In this document: positions 42,502 through 52,107 of the stretch, in pieces | Layout of the letters: each line of letters opens with the position of its first letter | Numbering within the stretch: position 1 is the stretch's first letter | Source of the DNA: Hymenobacter sp. 5317J-9 | GTDB taxonomy: Bacteria; Bacteroidota; Bacteroidia; Cytophagales; Hymenobacteraceae | Length of the DNA: 54,535 nucleotides | Reading direction: 5' to 3' | Assembly (NCBI RefSeq): GCF_022921075.1 | Contig: NZ_CP095052.1 | Coordinates: 1-54,535 of the forward strand | The notes under the pieces: generated by a model | Seen by the model: only the letters and a program-made list of their open reading frames with translations | Database searches by the model: none | What the model was told of the DNA's origin: nothing | Translations under genes and position numbers: made by a program

Positions 42502-42828
42502 TTACTCTGCCGCTGCTGCTAAGGGTGCTACTTCGTTGTTTTCCGTGAAAACGACAAACCCCGTCACAACCATATCCGCCTCGCCAGCCCCTTTCTTTAG
42601 CAGGTAGGTGTGCGCGATCTTCACCCCAACCCTTGCCGTATCGCTTGTGGGGTTACCGGGGAGGTCAGACTTTCTGAACGGCACGGGCGGGCCAAAAGAC
42701 ACGGCTTGGTAGACACTTGGGTCTGTGAGCTGCGCCTTTACATACTCAGCAATACGTTGTTCTGCAGAGCTCTGGGAGTGGCAAGAAACCGCCAGCAGCG
42801 CCGCGAGGGCCATCAGTAGAGTTTTCAT
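42502..42828 (-). CDS. Putative small lipoprotein
   Basis: 108 residues from the ATG at 42828; the frame extends to 42882, but the lipoprotein signal starts here (MKTLLMALAALLAVSC, lipobox LAVSC). The mature part has AEQRIAEYVKAQLTDPSVYQAVSFGPPVPFRKSDLP, a pattern seen in small Bacteroidota lipoproteins whose helix YVKxxLxDPxSYExVSF is conserved, followed by VGVKIAHTYLLKKGAGEADMVVTGFVVFTENNEV. The function is unknown. It is transcribed opposite to the orientation of the motif copies on both sides (42473 and 42932). Confidence 0.75.
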   Translation of the reverse strand: MKTLLMALAALLAVSCHSQSSAEQRIAEYVKAQLTDPSVYQAVSFGPPVPFRKSDLPGNPTSDTARVGVKIAHTYLLKKGAGEADMVVTGFVVFTENNEVAPLAAAAE

Positions 42829-43263
42829 GGCCCAAGCTACAACCCGCCGCCAGCTAGGTGCAAGCGTCGCCTTTGCAGCCAATCAAACTTGTCTATGGAA
42901 AGGTGCACTTTGAGCGCGCTTTTGTCTTTCGGACCGTTTAAGTGAACAGTTGCGGGCTCAGTAATTATAAAACAATGTATGTTTTCGCGCCTATCGTTGC
43001 CGTGTTGGGGATGTGGTAAGTGGTGGTGTCGCCCGAGAATTGAGTGGGGCCTGAGGCGCGCAGAACCGCGAGGGAGCTTTTCGAACAATGACAAAGTGGC
43101 TTTGACACACAGAGCATATTTGAATGAACCGCTTGTTCTGTCGTTTTGAATTTCTCGCTACCACTTGCCGGAGGTGCGTGAATATTTCTAGTCACCGCAA
43201 ACCACTGAAACGCCCCGATACCATGAGTCGGAGCGTTTCGGTGAGTGCACCAAGCGTTGCCGG
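42829..43263. other. Intergenic stretch between two minus-strand genes
   Basis: It holds motif copy 11 at 42932 and no gene I can support. ORFs drawn at 42965-43195 lack any recognisable feature. Confidence 0.4.
42932..42947 (+). repeat. Recurring intergenic motif, copy 11
   Basis: GACCGTTTAAGTGAAC, preceded by GCGCTTTTGTCTTTCG. It lies 104 bases upstream (in gene sense) of the lipoprotein start at 42828 but points the other way. Confidence 0.65.
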
Positions 43264-46200
43264 TTATTCCATTGTAAGTCGAACGGCGTGGGTACCACTC
43301 CGCACCACGTACACGCCGCTGGGTAATCCCTTAGGCAAGGCCAGAACAGCCGTACCGGTGGCGTCGGCCCGGCTACTAGCTACCTCTCGGCCCACTGCGT
43401 CAAAGACCGTCACCACCGCGCCGGGCACCGCTCCCGTGAGCGTGGTTTCCGCGCGGGCTGGGTTGGGGTACACAGCCATGCCAGCCGCGGCGCCTTTCAA
43501 GGTTACGGTTCGTACCGACGAGTAGCTCGCCGAGCCGTCCGTGTCGACTTGTCGCAAACGGTAATACAGGGTAACAACAGCGGTAGGTAGGCGGTTATCC
43601 AGCAAAACGTAGTGCCGAGCGGACGTGCTGGTGCCGGCCGCGGCTATCGTGCCGACAGCGGCAAACTGATGGCCGTCCGCGCTTCGCTCCACGTCGAACG
43701 TGGCGCTATTCTTTTCCGTGGCCGTGGCCCAGACCAAGCGCACCACGGCCGGGCTTTCAGCCCTGGCGGTGAAGCTGGTCAATTCTACGGGCAGCGGATT
43801 GGTTACATTGCCCAGCGTCCAGACCCCGAAGTCGGCAATGCCCGTCTGGGTGACCACATTCGGACCGGCCGATGTGCCACGCTGGGGCGTCCAGGGCTTA
43901 ACCCCATTCACCGAGCGGAACAAGGCCAGGTTGGCGGCCGGAATGCCGTTGAGCTCGTGGTCAAAGTAGCGGAAATCCATGGCCACGTTCAGGCCGGTGC
44001 TGACGGCGGGCTGAACGTCGAAGTAACGGAGTATGCTCTGGCTCGTGCCCACTCCAGTCAGGGCTGTTCCGGTGGTGCGCGTAATCAGCGTCGCGCCGGG
44101 GGCCGTGGAGCCCGCCGCCGGCGTCAGGGCCAGTCCGAGGCCGCCGAAGGACTCGGCCGTGCCGGCGGCCAACGGGCGCGTTGCGGTTACTTTGCCCAAG
44201 ACGTAGCTGGCTTCTTGTTCCGCGAGCGTGCCCGTGGCGCCCAGCGCAATGGTGCGGGCGCCGGTGGCCAGCACGCCGCTCGTCATCGCCAGGGCCCCGT
44301 TCACGGTCACGTCGCTGGTCAGCGTTGCGCCGGCGGGGTTGTTGATGGTCAGGTTGCGGAGGGTGTCGCGCAAGCCGGTTCCGGTGATTTGCGCCGCCGT
44401 GCCATTGTATTCGTAGCTGGCCCCAACGTCGAAGGTGCGCGTCGTGATGGTTTGCACCGCACCCGTGGCGCTGCCCAGCGCACTGATGCCGAATGGATTG
44501 GCTGTTTTGAGAAGCCCGCCATCGCTGAGCAAAAACGAGCCGCCCCCTTTAATCACCCGCGTGTCGGTAAGGGCCGTGGCCCCGCTGTTGATGGTCAGGG
44601 CATTGCCTTCTGGTACCATCAGGTCGCCATCTGCTAGTGTCAGGGTGCCCGAAATGTTCGTCGTGGGGTTGGTCAGCGTGACGCCGGCAGCGTTGGCGAT
44701 GACGACGTCGGCCACAGTGGCTGGCAGGCCCGTGCCGGTGGTTTGGGGCGTCGTGCCCCGGTACTCATACCGGGCGCCGGCCCCAAAGGTGCGCGTCCCG
44801 TACACCTGCACGGCTCCCGTGCTAGCACCGAGGCTCACCCCGTCGGCGTCGCAAATGCGCAGCGTGGCCCCATCGGCCAGCGTGAAGTCGCCCGGACCCG
44901 TCAGGGGCTGGCAGTTGGTGAGCAAGGTGCCGCCGGGCTGCACCACCAGTGCGTTGGTGACGGTGGTGGCCCCGCTGAGCTCGGCCGTGCACGAAGCGGC
45001 CACGGTGATGGTGCCATAGGAGCCGGCTGGCACGCTCGCAGGGTTGAGAGCCGAGCCGGTGGTCACGTTCAGGTTCACCACAAAAGGCTTTTCGCTGGCG
45101 GCCGTGCCGTCGGCGTTGGAAACGACGATGGGCCCGGAAGTGGCTCCGGGAGGCACCACGGCGCTCACCTGCGACGGCGACAAGACCGTGAACGTGGCCG
45201 GAATGCCGTTGAAAGTAACCTCCGCAACGGTTGCGGACTTGTGGGCCCCCGTTCCTCCGGAGGCCGGGCGGCTGAATTGATTGCCACTGATGATGACCGA
45301 CGTGCCCGTGGTGCCGTTACCCGGTTGGAAATTGCCGACCGCGGGCGGAGTGAATGCTCCAACCGAGAAGGTAAGGGAATTGCTGGCGCCGCTGCCCGTC
45401 GTGACCGTGACCGGCCCGGTGATGGCGCCGGCCGGCACCACGATGCCCGTGATGCCTGTGCCGGCCGCATTCACGGCAAAGCCGGAAGTCACCACGTTGT
45501 TGCCGGAGCCTGCGAAGGTGATGGCCGTGACGCCCGTCAGGTCGAAGCCGTTGAGAGCCACGGTGCTGCCCACATTGCCGCTGCTGGGGTTGAAGCTGGT
45601 TAGAATGGGGGCTGCGTATACCGGGATTAAGCTGAGGCGGCCGTCCGCGCCAGCGTTATTGTAGCCGTAGCCGGGGGAATTGCCCGCAGCCAACGCCGCG
45701 GGCTCCACGTAGCTGGCGCCGCCGCCGCCGCCGCCGGCGTAGTAATAAACCCCGCTGCTTCCAAAAAGATTACAACCCGTGATAACCCCTCCATCGCCGC
45801 CGCCGCCGCCATAATAGCCGCCGCCGCCGCCGTGTCCGGTATACCGTCCGCAGCCAGTGGATGGATTCACGGCGCTTCCGCCGGTGCCGCCCTGGCCTAA
45901 GCTTCCGGCGGTGGGCGCTACCTGGCCGGTATACGGGGCCCCGCGCCCCGCCGCGCCGCCCACGCTACTGGTGCCGCCGCCGCCGCCGGCAGTGCCGTTG
46001 TTGTACCCGGCACCGGCCAATCCGGCGTCGCCTGCTATGGCACTGCCATCGCCCCCACCGCTCCCACCGGCCACCAGCAAGCGGCTAGCGAGGGTACTCG
46101 TCAGGGAGCCGTTTCCAAAAGGATTGGCCCCACTGGCCCCACTCACGCGGCGAATGTCGGTGGCACCGCTTCCGCCCACGCCAGCCCGGCAATTGCTGGA

Positions 46201-46323
46201 AATGACCGTCCCACTCGCCCCGCCGCCATTGTAGCCTCCCTGCCCGACGGAAGACAATTGACCATTGACGCCGGCAGTGCCCATTCCGCCTACCACTAGG
46301 GTAAGTACTTCGCCAGGTATCAC
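43264..46323 (-). CDS. C-terminal part of a giant T9SS-secreted protein
   Basis: The open frame starts at 46323, but the sequence is the continuation of the two frames upstream. One missing G at 46345-46349 (C5 on the plus strand) would make KVTATLNVIPGEVLTLVVGG continuous with GVTRLKVDAYGASSASPSNGHGG. Domains: a glycine-rich region (GGGASG, GGGGYYGGGGGDGG), IPT/TIG domains (PILTSFNPSSGNVGSTVALNGFDLTGVTAITFAG; AVGNFQPGNGTTGTSVIISGNQF), beta-repeat strands with TLTLADGDLMVPEGNALTINSG, a fibronectin-like segment (VRLVWATATEKNSATFDVERSADG), and the T9SS type A sorting domain (MAVYPNPARAETTLTGAVPGAVVTVFDAVGREV...GVYVVRSGTHAVRLTME). The last part supplies the export and surface-attachment signal for the whole protein. 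Confidence 0.82.
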   Translation of the reverse strand: MIPGEVLTLVVGGMGTAGVNGQLSSVGQGGYNGGGASGTVISSNCRAGVGGSGATDIRRVSGASGANPFGNGSLTSTLASRLLVAGGSGGGDGSAIAGDAGLAGAGYNNGTAGGGGGTSSVGGAAGRGAPYTGQVAPTAGSLGQGGTGGSAVNPSTGCGRYTGHGGGGGYYGGGGGDGGVITGCNLFGSSGVYYYAGGGGGGASYVEPAALAAGNSPGYGYNNAGADGRLSLIPVYAAPILTSFNPSSGNVGSTVALNGFDLTGVTAITFAGSGNNVVTSGFAVNAAGTGITGIVVPAGAITGPVTVTTGSGASNSLTFSVGAFTPPAVGNFQPGNGTTGTSVIISGNQFSRPASGGTGAHKSATVAEVTFNGIPATFTVLSPSQVSAVVPPGATSGPIVVSNADGTAASEKPFVVNLNVTTGSALNPASVPAGSYGTITVAASCTAELSGATTVTNALVVQPGGTLLTNCQPLTGPGDFTLADGATLRICDADGVSLGASTGAVQVYGTRTFGAGARYEYRGTTPQTTGTGLPATVADVVIANAAGVTLTNPTTNISGTLTLADGDLMVPEGNALTINSGATALTDTRVIKGGGSFLLSDGGLLKTANPFGISALGSATGAVQTITTRTFDVGASYEYNGTAAQITGTGLRDTLRNLTINNPAGATLTSDVTVNGALAMTSGVLATGARTIALGATGTLAEQEASYVLGKVTATRPLAAGTAESFGGLGLALTPAAGSTAPGATLITRTTGTALTGVGTSQSILRYFDVQPAVSTGLNVAMDFRYFDHELNGIPAANLALFRSVNGVKPWTPQRGTSAGPNVVTQTGIADFGVWTLGNVTNPLPVELTSFTARAESPAVVRLVWATATEKNSATFDVERSADGHQFAAVGTIAAAGTSTSARHYVLLDNRLPTAVVTLYYRLRQVDTDGSASYSSVRTVTLKGAAAGMAVYPNPARAETTLTGAVPGAVVTVFDAVGREVASSRADATGTAVLALPKGLPSGVYVVRSGTHAVRLTME

Positions 46324-47255
46324 GTTGAGTGTAGCCGTAACCTTCCCCCGTGCCCATTGCTAGGACTGGCCGAGGACGCCCCGTAAGCATCTACCTTCAG
46401 CCGCGTCACGCCGGCTGGCACCGTGTACGTTTGCGGGCCACCGGTGTAAACAAAATTGGATGTTGAGCCAATGAGGGTGAATACCGCGGTGCTCTTGCCC
46501 GTGCCGATGGGGGTAGTAACGCTGATGGGCCCGCTAAGCGCCCCGGTAGGCACAACCACCCCACTGATTTGGGTGCCGTCACTGCTCACGACGAAACCCG
46601 TGCTGACGGTGTTGCCGCTCGTACCGGTAAAAGTGACGACGGAAGCAGCATTAAAATACTGGCCAAAAAGGACAAGAACCGTCCCGATGGGCCCATTGCT
46701 AAGACTGAAGCCACTCACCACCGGCGGTGGCAGCGTCACGGTGAGGGGCACGCTGGCGCTGGTGCCGCCCGGCGTGGTCACCGTGACCGTCACGGAACCA
46801 ATGGAAACCCCTGCGTGTACCCGCACGCCGCTGATTTGCGTGCCGGCGGCATTGACCGTATAGCCAGTAGTCGTGCTGACGCCACCACTGGGCCCGGTGA
46901 AGGTGATGGCCGACGCATTGTCGAGGGCCGCGCCTGCCAAGGTCAGCACCGAGCCGGCGTACCCGGTTGCAGGAGTGAGAGTGCTGAGGGTGGGCACCGG
47001 CTGCAGGCCCGTGCCGGTCAGGTTCAGGGTGTAGGTGCCGATGTTGGAGCTGATAACAAAAGTTCCGGTGCGCGAACCCAGCCCGGTGGGGGCAAAGGTG
47101 GCATCGAACGTGCCCGTGGCACCGGCCGCAACGCTGGCTGGGTAGGACCCGCTGAGGACGAAATCACCGGTGCCCGCGATGCTGGAAATCAGCAACGGCG
47201 CGCCGCCGGGGTTGTTGAGGGTGAACGTTACGGCCGGGCTGGTGGTGTTCAGCAC
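46320..47255 (-). CDS. Middle part of the giant T9SS-secreted protein
   Basis: 311 residues in a third frame between the N-terminal and C-terminal parts. It begins in a choice-of-anchor D-type domain (SPAVTFTLNNPGGAPLLISSIAGTGDFVLSGSYPASVAAGATGTFDATFAPTGLGSRTGTFVISSN), then two IPT/TIG domains (PVPTLSTLTPATGYAGSVLTLAGAALDNASAITFTG; PVVSGFSLSNGPIGTVLVLFGQYFNAASVVTFTG), and the start of a glycine-rich domain (TYTVPAGVTRLKVDAYGAS). The upstream junction is at 47289-47291, where one extra G (plus strand) would give NYPSGGTAYGFAGQVLNTTSP without interruption. There is no natural start; it is one exon-like fragment of a single gene. Confidence 0.75.
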   Translation of the reverse strand: MLNTTSPAVTFTLNNPGGAPLLISSIAGTGDFVLSGSYPASVAAGATGTFDATFAPTGLGSRTGTFVISSNIGTYTLNLTGTGLQPVPTLSTLTPATGYAGSVLTLAGAALDNASAITFTGPSGGVSTTTGYTVNAAGTQISGVRVHAGVSIGSVTVTVTTPGGTSASVPLTVTLPPPVVSGFSLSNGPIGTVLVLFGQYFNAASVVTFTGTSGNTVSTGFVVSSDGTQISGVVVPTGALSGPISVTTPIGTGKSTAVFTLIGSTSNFVYTGGPQTYTVPAGVTRLKVDAYGASSASPSNGHGGRLRLHST

Positions 47256-50200
47256 CTGGCCGGCAAAGCCGTAGGCGGTTCCGCCGCTGGGTAGTTGGTG
47301 CTGCCCTGGCTCACCTGCAGCTGCGCCACGGTCACTGTGAACAGCAGGCCGTTGCTCACGCCGCCGCGGGTGGTCACGGTCACGTTGCCGGTTGTGGTCC
47401 CCGTCGGTACATTCACCACGAGCTGGGTGGCCGAGTTGCTGACGAAGGCGGCCGGAGCCACCACCGTGCCGTTGAAGCGCACGCTGAGGGCGTTGTTTAG
47501 GTTGGTGCCCGTGATGGTGATGGCGGAACCCACCGGGCCCGAAGCCGGCGTGAGCGCCGTGAGCATGGGCGGTGCCTGGTTGAAGCGCACGCTCGCGGTG
47601 GTGGTGCTGGTGGTGGTGCCGTTTGACGTCACCACGTCCACGTCGCCATCGCCATCCACGTCGCCCAGCACCACGGTGTTGGGAAAATTGCCGACCCCGT
47701 AGTCGGTGCTTCCGGCAAATACGCCGCTCCCGTTGTTCAAACGCACGCTCACCGAGGAGGCAAACTCATTGGCCGTGAGCAGGTCCAGGTCACCGTCGCC
47801 GTCCACGTCGCTCAAGGCCACGCTCCGCGGGTGGTCGCCCACGTTCACTTCCTGTGTACCGCCCAGTACGCCGCTGCCGGTGTTCAGGCGCACGCTCACC
47901 GTGTTATCCAAGTAGTTGGCCGTCAGTACATCGGCGTCGCCGTCGCCGTCTACGTCGCCCAGGGCCAGGGCCAGCGGCGAGTTGCCCACGGCAGCTTGGG
48001 CGCTGCCGCCAAAAGTGCCGTCTCCGGCGTTCAGCCGCACGCTGATGGTGCCGCTGTTGCCGTTGCCGGCCGTAAGCAGGTCCAGGTCGCCGTCGCCATC
48101 TGCGTCGGCCAGGGCCACGCAAGTGGGCGCGTTGGCCACGGCCACGTTGGAACCGCTGCCGAAGGTGCCGCTGCCGTTGTTCAGGCGCACGCTCACGTTG
48201 TTGCTGCCGCCATTGGCCACCACCAGGTCGAGGTCGCCGTCGCCGTCCACATCGCCCAGCGCCACTCCTTGCGGGTTGCTGCCCACGTTCACGCTGGGCG
48301 CGTTGGTCAGGGTGCCGCTGCCGTCGTTGAGCAGCACGGTTACGGTGCCACTGCTGACGTTGCTGGCGGCCAGCACATCGAGGTCGCCGTCGCCGTCCAC
48401 GTCGGCCAGCACCAGGCTTTGGGGGTTGAGCCCCGCGCTGTTGTCGGGCCCATTGCTGAAAATGCCATTTCCGTCGTTTCGGCGCACGCCAAGCGTTGCA
48501 AAGGCCGGGTTGGTGCTGCCCGCGGCGTAGTTGCTGGCCAGCAGCAGGTCGAGGTCGCCGTCGCCGTCCAGGTCGCCCAGCGCGGCCCCGGAGGGCTGAT
48601 TGCCCAGGTTGGGGTCAAGCCCACCGTTAAACAAGCCCACGCCGCCATTCGCAGCCGCCACAAACTGCCACACCCGGGGTGTGGGCAGGCTACCCCCGGC
48701 CGCCGCAGTGGCCCCGCTGGTGATGGTAACTTGTACCGTTTCGCCGGGTTGGAAGTTGAAACTAGGGGTAAAGTTCACATTATTGCCACTCACCGTGCTA
48801 GTGCCGCTGCGTCCCGTCCGCTGCCCGCCGCGCTGGGCGCTGAATACTTTGAGCGCTGCCGTAGATGCTGCAGCCACCGGCCGGTCAAAGCTGGCCGTCA
48901 CGGGGCCGGTTGTGGTTGCGGCGCGCGCGTTAGCGGCCGGGGTCGTGCCGGTGAGGGCCAGGGGAGTGGTCAGGGTGAAGAGCAACCCGTTGCTGGTGCC
49001 GGCGGCGGTGGTTACCGTCACGGAGCCGGTGGTGGCGCCCGCCGGCACCGCCACGTTGGTGATTTGCGTCCGGGCCGCGTTGACCGTGAACCCCGTGGCG
49101 ACGACATTATTTGCCGCGCCGGCAAAGGTGATGGCGGTGGCGGAAAGGTTGGTGCCCGTGAGGGTGAGCAAGCTGCCCACGGGGCCGCTGCCCGGGCTGA
49201 TGCCGGTGAGGACGGGCTGCGGGGCCGCCAGCGTGTAGCGCCCCAGGTTGACGGTGATTTTGCTGCCATCGCCCACGGCCACAAAGCTGCCGCCTGCGTA
49301 CAGCGCGTTGCTGGCGTCCAGGGCCAAAGCCGATGCTGTGCCGGACAGGCCGCTGCCCAAAGCGCTCCAGGCCGTGCCGTTCCACTTGGCAATGCGGCTA
49401 ACCGCGCTGCCCGCCGAGGTGAAGTCGCCCCCGGCGTACACATTGCCGCTGCCATCCACGGCCAGGGCCCGGACGGGTTGGTCGGTTCCGCTGCCCAAAG
49501 CGCTCCAGGCCGTGCCGTTCCACTTGGCAATGTTGGCCGCCGTCACGCCGCCCGCGCTGCTAAAGCTGCCGCCTACGTACAAATTGCCGCCAGCGTCCAG
49601 GGCCAGCGCCTGACCCTGCCCGAACGAGCCCAGGCCGCCGCTGCCCAAGGCCGTCCAGGCGGTGCCGTTCCACCGGGCCACGCCGTTCACCGTGGTGCTG
49701 CCTGCCGAGGTGAAAGCGCCCCCGGCGTATAGGGTACCAGCCCCATCGAGGGCCAGCGAGAATACGCCGCTAAAGCCCAGGCCGGTGCCCAGCGCCGTCC
49801 ACGCGGTGCCATCCCATCGGGCCACGTTGGTGGCGGCCACTCCGCCGGCGCTGCTAAACGTGCCCCCTACGTACAGAATGCCCGTTGAGCTCACGGCCAC
49901 GGCCAGCACGTTGCCGTTGACGCCGCCGCCCAGCGCGCTCCACGCGATGCCGTCCCATTTGGCGATGCGACTGGCCGCCGTGCCGCCCGCCGTGGTAAAA
50001 CTCCCGCCGACGTACACGTTGCCGTTGCCGTCCACGGCCACGGCGCTTACGCTGCCGTTCAAGCCAGAGCCTAAGGCGGTCCAGGCGTTGCCGTTCCACT
50101 GTGCTATATAGTTAGCGGGGGCATCGCCCGCCCGCAGAAAGCTCCCGCCTGCGTACACCGTGCCGCTGCCGCTGACGGCCACTGTCGAAACCGCGTTGCC

Positions 50201-51577
50201 CAGGCCACCGGCTGGGGCCAGGGACCCTACCTGCGACCAGCTGCTCAGGCCGAACGTGTATTTTGCAACGTTGGACACGGCGGCACCGCCCATTGTTTCC
50301 AGTTGCCCACCCGCATAGAGCGTGCTGCTGTTTACGGCCAAGGCCGACACCGTGCCGAGGCTGCCGGTGTTCACCGACGACCACGTCAAGGAGGAGCTCA
50401 GCTTTGCCACGGTGCCCCCCACGCCGTTGTAGGAGGCGTAATCACCGCCCACGTACAAACTGCCGGACCCGTCGGGGCGCAACGAGTTCACGGAAGCCGA
50501 CGAGGAAGTTGTGGTTTGCATGGTCGACCAGGTGGTGCCCGTCCAGCGCACCAAGGTGCAGAGGGTGCCGCCGGAATCCGTCAAGCTGCCGCCCACAAGT
50601 ACGTTGGAGCCCAGCACCGCAATGGCCCGTACCGTGCCGCCCACGCCTTTGACGGTGCTAACTATCAGACCCGACCACGCCGTGCCGCTCCACCGGGCCA
50701 CGTTTTGCACGGCCACGCCACCGGCCGTGGTGAAGGAGCCGCCCACGTACAGAACGCCGGCGCTGCCCGCCGCTAGGGCCGCCACCGTGCCGCCGCCAAT
50801 GCCCGTGCCCACCGCGTACCAGGCGCTGCCGTCCCAGCGGGCAATGCCGCCGTTGGTGGTCACGCCCCCTGCCGTGGTAAAGCGGCCGCCGGCGTACAAG
50901 TTGCCGTTGGTATCGAAGGCAAGCGCGGCCACGGAACCTTCGCCGGTGTTATAGCGCACCCCGCCTCCCACGTCGGCCCAGTCGCTGCCGTTCCAACGGG
51001 CAATGCCGTGCACGCCGACTCCGCCTATCGTGGTGAAAGTGCCGCCGGCGTACAAGTTGCCATTGCCGTCCAACGCCAGCGCATTTACTTGCCCGCTCAA
51101 GGCATTGAGGCTGCCGCCCACGGACGACCACGCGGTGCCGTTCCATTTGGCGATGCCGTAGGCCACCACATTGCCTGCCCCGTGGAAGTTGCCGCCCACG
51201 TACAGGTTGCCGCTGCCGTCGGCGGCTAGCGCCATTACCTGCCCCGTGGTGCCGTTCACGCCGAAAGCATCCGACCAGCTGTTGTCGCCGGTGCCCAGCG
51301 CCCCGCGGGGCGCTATTGGCCGGAAAGCGGGCCGGCCGTCCGCCGTCGTACTCAGGCGAAGTCCCTCGGCCCGAAAAGAGCCGCGGGCACCGGCCTTGAG
51401 CGTGCCGTCGGGGTTGAGGATGGATTCCAGCGCGGCGGGCAGCATACCCGGCCCGGGTACGCCCCGGGCCTGCACGCGTCCAGCCAACAAGAGGGCCACA
51501 AACAGCAGGGCCCAACGCGCTGCTTTCGGCAGCCACGGCGAAGTTTTGCAAGTCTGGTTAGGTAACGGGTTTTTCAT
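47249..51577 (-). CDS. N-terminal part of the giant T9SS-secreted protein (beta-propeller and FG-GAP repeats)
   Basis: Starts at ATG 51577 with the signal peptide WLPKAARWALLFVALLLAGRVQA; the frame open to 51760 precedes it and is rejected. About fifteen Kelch/delta-60-like repeats come first (NLYVGGxFTTAGGVxAxxIAKWNGTAWSALGxG). They are followed by an IPT domain (PVLTGISPGSGPVGSLLTLTG), a SbsA-type Ig domain (TGTTPAANARAATTTGPVTASFDRPV), then about eight FG-GAP/VCBS repeats (VALGDVDGDGDLDLLTAN...VSVRLNNGSGVF) with the calcium-binding DxDGDGDxD pattern, and another IPT domain. With one G restored at 47289-47291 and one at 46345-46349 the whole gene 51577-43264 encodes about 2,771 residues. 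It is a probable cell-surface adhesin or scaffold. Confidence 0.85.
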   Translation of the reverse strand: MKNPLPNQTCKTSPWLPKAARWALLFVALLLAGRVQARGVPGPGMLPAALESILNPDGTLKAGARGSFRAEGLRLSTTADGRPAFRPIAPRGALGTGDNSWSDAFGVNGTTGQVMALAADGSGNLYVGGNFHGAGNVVAYGIAKWNGTAWSSVGGSLNALSGQVNALALDGNGNLYAGGTFTTIGGVGVHGIARWNGSDWADVGGGVRYNTGEGSVAALAFDTNGNLYAGGRFTTAGGVTTNGGIARWDGSAWYAVGTGIGGGTVAALAAGSAGVLYVGGSFTTAGGVAVQNVARWSGTAWSGLIVSTVKGVGGTVRAIAVLGSNVLVGGSLTDSGGTLCTLVRWTGTTWSTMQTTTSSSASVNSLRPDGSGSLYVGGDYASYNGVGGTVAKLSSSLTWSSVNTGSLGTVSALAVNSSTLYAGGQLETMGGAAVSNVAKYTFGLSSWSQVGSLAPAGGLGNAVSTVAVSGSGTVYAGGSFLRAGDAPANYIAQWNGNAWTALGSGLNGSVSAVAVDGNGNVYVGGSFTTAGGTAASRIAKWDGIAWSALGGGVNGNVLAVAVSSTGILYVGGTFSSAGGVAATNVARWDGTAWTALGTGLGFSGVFSLALDGAGTLYAGGAFTSAGSTTVNGVARWNGTAWTALGSGGLGSFGQGQALALDAGGNLYVGGSFSSAGGVTAANIAKWNGTAWSALGSGTDQPVRALAVDGSGNVYAGGDFTSAGSAVSRIAKWNGTAWSALGSGLSGTASALALDASNALYAGGSFVAVGDGSKITVNLGRYTLAAPQPVLTGISPGSGPVGSLLTLTGTNLSATAITFAGAANNVVATGFTVNAARTQITNVAVPAGATTGSVTVTTAAGTSNGLLFTLTTPLALTGTTPAANARAATTTGPVTASFDRPVAAASTAALKVFSAQRGGQRTGRSGTSTVSGNNVNFTPSFNFQPGETVQVTITSGATAAAGGSLPTPRVWQFVAAANGGVGLFNGGLDPNLGNQPSGAALGDLDGDGDLDLLLASNYAAGSTNPAFATLGVRRNDGNGIFSNGPDNSAGLNPQSLVLADVDGDGDLDVLAASNVSSGTVTVLLNDGSGTLTNAPSVNVGSNPQGVALGDVDGDGDLDLVVANGGSNNVSVRLNNGSGTFGSGSNVAVANAPTCVALADADGDGDLDLLTAGNGNSGTISVRLNAGDGTFGGSAQAAVGNSPLALALGDVDGDGDADVLTANYLDNTVSVRLNTGSGVLGGTQEVNVGDHPRSVALSDVDGDGDLDLLTANEFASSVSVRLNNGSGVFAGSTDYGVGNFPNTVVLGDVDGDGDVDVVTSNGTTTSTTTASVRFNQAPPMLTALTPASGPVGSAITITGTNLNNALSVRFNGTVVAPAAFVSNSATQLVVNVPTGTTTGNVTVTTRGGVSNGLLFTVTVAQLQVSQGSTNYPAAEPPTALPARC

Positions 51578-52107
51578 ATAGGCAAAGCGCAAAAACAAGA
51601 AATAGGGCAGGGCTGTAGAGAGAAAAGCGGGCCCCAACTGCTGGAACCCGGTTGGTGAGCCTCGTCGGGGGCGGGAAGACCGTTGGGCATGCCCCCCGCA
51701 CGAGGCCGAGGATGCCGCCAACGCAAGGACTGAGGAGGGCCAGGCTGCTATGGCCCTCAAGCTCAGCCTTTGCTGGGGCTAGCGCGTCAGAAGTAAATTG
51801 CTTATGACCAACGCCACCACAAATATTTTCACATAGGGCACAATCGCGCAATACCTATTTTAGGTAAATATTCCGGTGTTTATTCGCGCTGCTGTTGGAA
51901 GCGGTAGGGGGCATCAGTCTTCAATTGCGGCGCTCTCCAGACCGGGGGATTTTGATTCACAGGCCCCACAGCCGGCGGTGGTGCTTGAGGTTCGGCGAAC
52001 ATCGGTGCTTCCAAAGGGACCACCGGAGTTATGAAGCCAAAAAAGAAGTAGTCTTTGTGTCGCGCGCATCACATAATATTGCGGTCGAGCTTTCAGAAGG
52101 TCTTGTT
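51578..52107. other. Divergent intergenic region
   Basis: It separates the giant T9SS gene (leftward) from the hydrolase gene (rightward) and should carry both promoters. An upstream extension of the hydrolase frame to 51895 is Arg/His-rich and not coding-like. No repeat of note was seen. Confidence 0.4.
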
